NCBI GenBank assembly: GCA_019914995.1 | Contig: CM034145.1 | Coordinates: forward strand, 1,984,001 to 2,048,000 | Length of the DNA: 64,000 nucleotides | Direction: 5' to 3' | From: Acanthochlamys bracteata | Lineage: Eukaryota > Streptophyta > Magnoliopsida > Pandanales > Velloziaceae | Shown here: in pieces, positions 63,084 through 64,000 of the stretch | Layout of the letters: every line of letters begins with the position of its first letter | How positions within the stretch are numbered: the stretch's first letter is position 1 | Notes under the pieces: model-generated | Told to the model about the DNA's origin: nothing | Seen by the model: the letters and a program-made list of their open reading frames with translations, nothing else | Databases searched by the model: none | Made by a program: the position numbers and the translations under genes

Positions 63084-63376
63084 TTGGCATTGATAGAGAA
63101 AATGGCTTAAAGAAACACAAACACAAAACGAAGCATAATGAAGATGGTAGTTCTACTAGTGCAGAACTATTAGAAGAAGTGGGAGTAACTTACTGGAGTG
63201 AGCGAGAATGAAAATGTAGAGAAAGATGGAATTTCTCCTCAACTACTTGCCTAGAATAAAGAAAAAAAAAAGAGAAAATGCAAGGTTGTAGAAGAAATCA
63301 ATGGAGCTGAAGCAATGGGTAGTGAAAAAATAGGTATTGTAGAGAAGGATTTACCGTTGAACACATTGGAAAAATG
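63084..63376 (+). pseudogene. Lys/Glu-rich coding relic
   Basis: An open stretch encodes DRENGLKKHKHKTKHNEDG and continues to a stop at 63208-63210. A shifted frame continues with NVEKDGISPQLLA, a stop, then a Lys-rich run and VVEEINGAEAMGSEKIGIVE, ending at 63374-63376. Composition and continuity look like a disordered nuclear protein that has taken at least one frameshift and one stop. No family can be named. It may belong to the unrecognised gene upstream or be a separate retrocopy. Confidence 0.35.
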
Positions 63377-63379
63377 AGA

Positions 63380-64000
63380 AGTTCAATCCTTTAACGATTT
63401 CAAAATCATCTACAAGTTGAAAATCGTCTACATTAATGGTGTTGCTTCTCCCTAGTAAGCCAGCTTAATGAAATTCATAAAGACAGAGTTACTATATGTG
63501 ACTTGCATATATACATTAGTTATTACCAAAAAAAAAGAAAGAACACAAAAGTAATGTCAAAGTAGTGTGAGATGTTTGTAGATTCAAGTCTTTAATGATT
63601 TTGAACTTTCATTACTATTACTCTTAGCATGTTTTATGATGTTAATTACTTGAAAACAATTTTGAAAATTGTTGTTTAGTTTTCAACTTCCTAGAAGCTG
63701 ACTCTGAAGAACATAACAATATCATAATTCAGATTGTGAGATAGTTTATACTTCAATCCGAGCAAATACTTCAGATTTTCTTCAAAGTTCCTTCTTTATA
63801 TATGTAGATAAAAAGAATTGCAAAAGGCAACAAGAGTTATGCAAACACCTTAATAAACAAGTATGGCTCTTCAGGGTTCGTCTAAACAATTAGGAATAAA
63901 TGGTATATGTACAGGCAATGTTCTTTAAAGGGATTGCATTGAATTTGAACCCCTACTGATTGCAAGGCTTGTTGGTAGCAATGTGAAGCCCTACATGTAA
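63380..64000. other. Right-edge sequence, nothing recognised
   Basis: AT-rich sequence with no supported exon. It may be intron of the gene that starts near 60.8 kb, running off the edge. Confidence 0.4.

Noticed and set aside
1-64000. CRISPR arrays, bacterial operons, riboswitches, tRNA or rRNA genes
   Set aside because: None seen. The window is plant nuclear DNA with spliced genes, and no regular spacer array or clover-leaf candidate stood out by eye.

Overview
The window looks like a piece of a eudicot nuclear genome. It is AT-rich, its genes are cut by many introns with plant-type splice sites, and the conserved proteins (a kinesin-4, a RAB6-GEF subunit, the telomere protein CTC1, an FKBP17-type chloroplast immunophilin and a CC-NB-LRR receptor) are plant versions. 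No species can be named from sequence alone. I see no tRNA, rRNA, CRISPR array or bacterial-type operon.

Layout. 1-8.6 kb (+): 3' part of a kinesin-4 gene with a C-terminal Cys-rich (CXC) domain, KIN-4C type; the motor head lies mostly off the left edge. 11.1-18.7 kb (-): a complete 12-exon gene for the Rgp1 subunit of the Ric1-Rgp1 RAB6 exchange factor. 19.7-25.0 kb (-): a young Ty3/gypsy LTR element of 5.3 kb with 366-bp LTRs and a 5-bp target duplication, about 1 kb upstream of the Rgp1 gene. 25.0-30.9 kb: AT-rich, gene-poor DNA with decayed tandem repeats and a hAT-like MITE. 30.9-42.3 kb (+): a complete 16-exon CTC1 gene with an RTE-type LINE in one intron. 44.5-47.6 kb: a possible old PIF/Harbinger-like element, or a small unrecognised spliced gene, on the minus strand. 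47.8-48.2 kb: a six-cysteine reading frame. 48.6-49.1 kb: a solo LTR. 49.4-50.1 kb: a decayed NLR relic. 50.3-51.2 kb: a Ty1/copia fragment. 52.1-55.2 kb (-): an intact single-exon CC-NB-LRR gene. 56.8-58.4 kb (+): a complete 3-exon FKBP17-type gene. 60.0-60.6 kb: a second hAT-like MITE with a perfect 8-bp target duplication. 60.8 kb to the right edge (+): the start of a further gene I could not name, apparently interrupted by repeat-like DNA.

The genes are independent eukaryotic transcription units with unrelated jobs: mitotic or cell-wall kinesin, Golgi trafficking, telomere capping, immunity and plastid protein folding. They do not form a cluster or pathway. Exon models for KIN-4C, RGP1, CTC1 and FKBP17 were built by hand; reading phase is kept at every junction and each model ends at a single stop. 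I found no convincing new biological system. The best leads are the unrecognised spliced frame at 45.9-47.1 kb, the Cys-rich frame at 47.9 kb, a dead exon duplicate inside RGP1, and the altered Walker B motif of the NLR.
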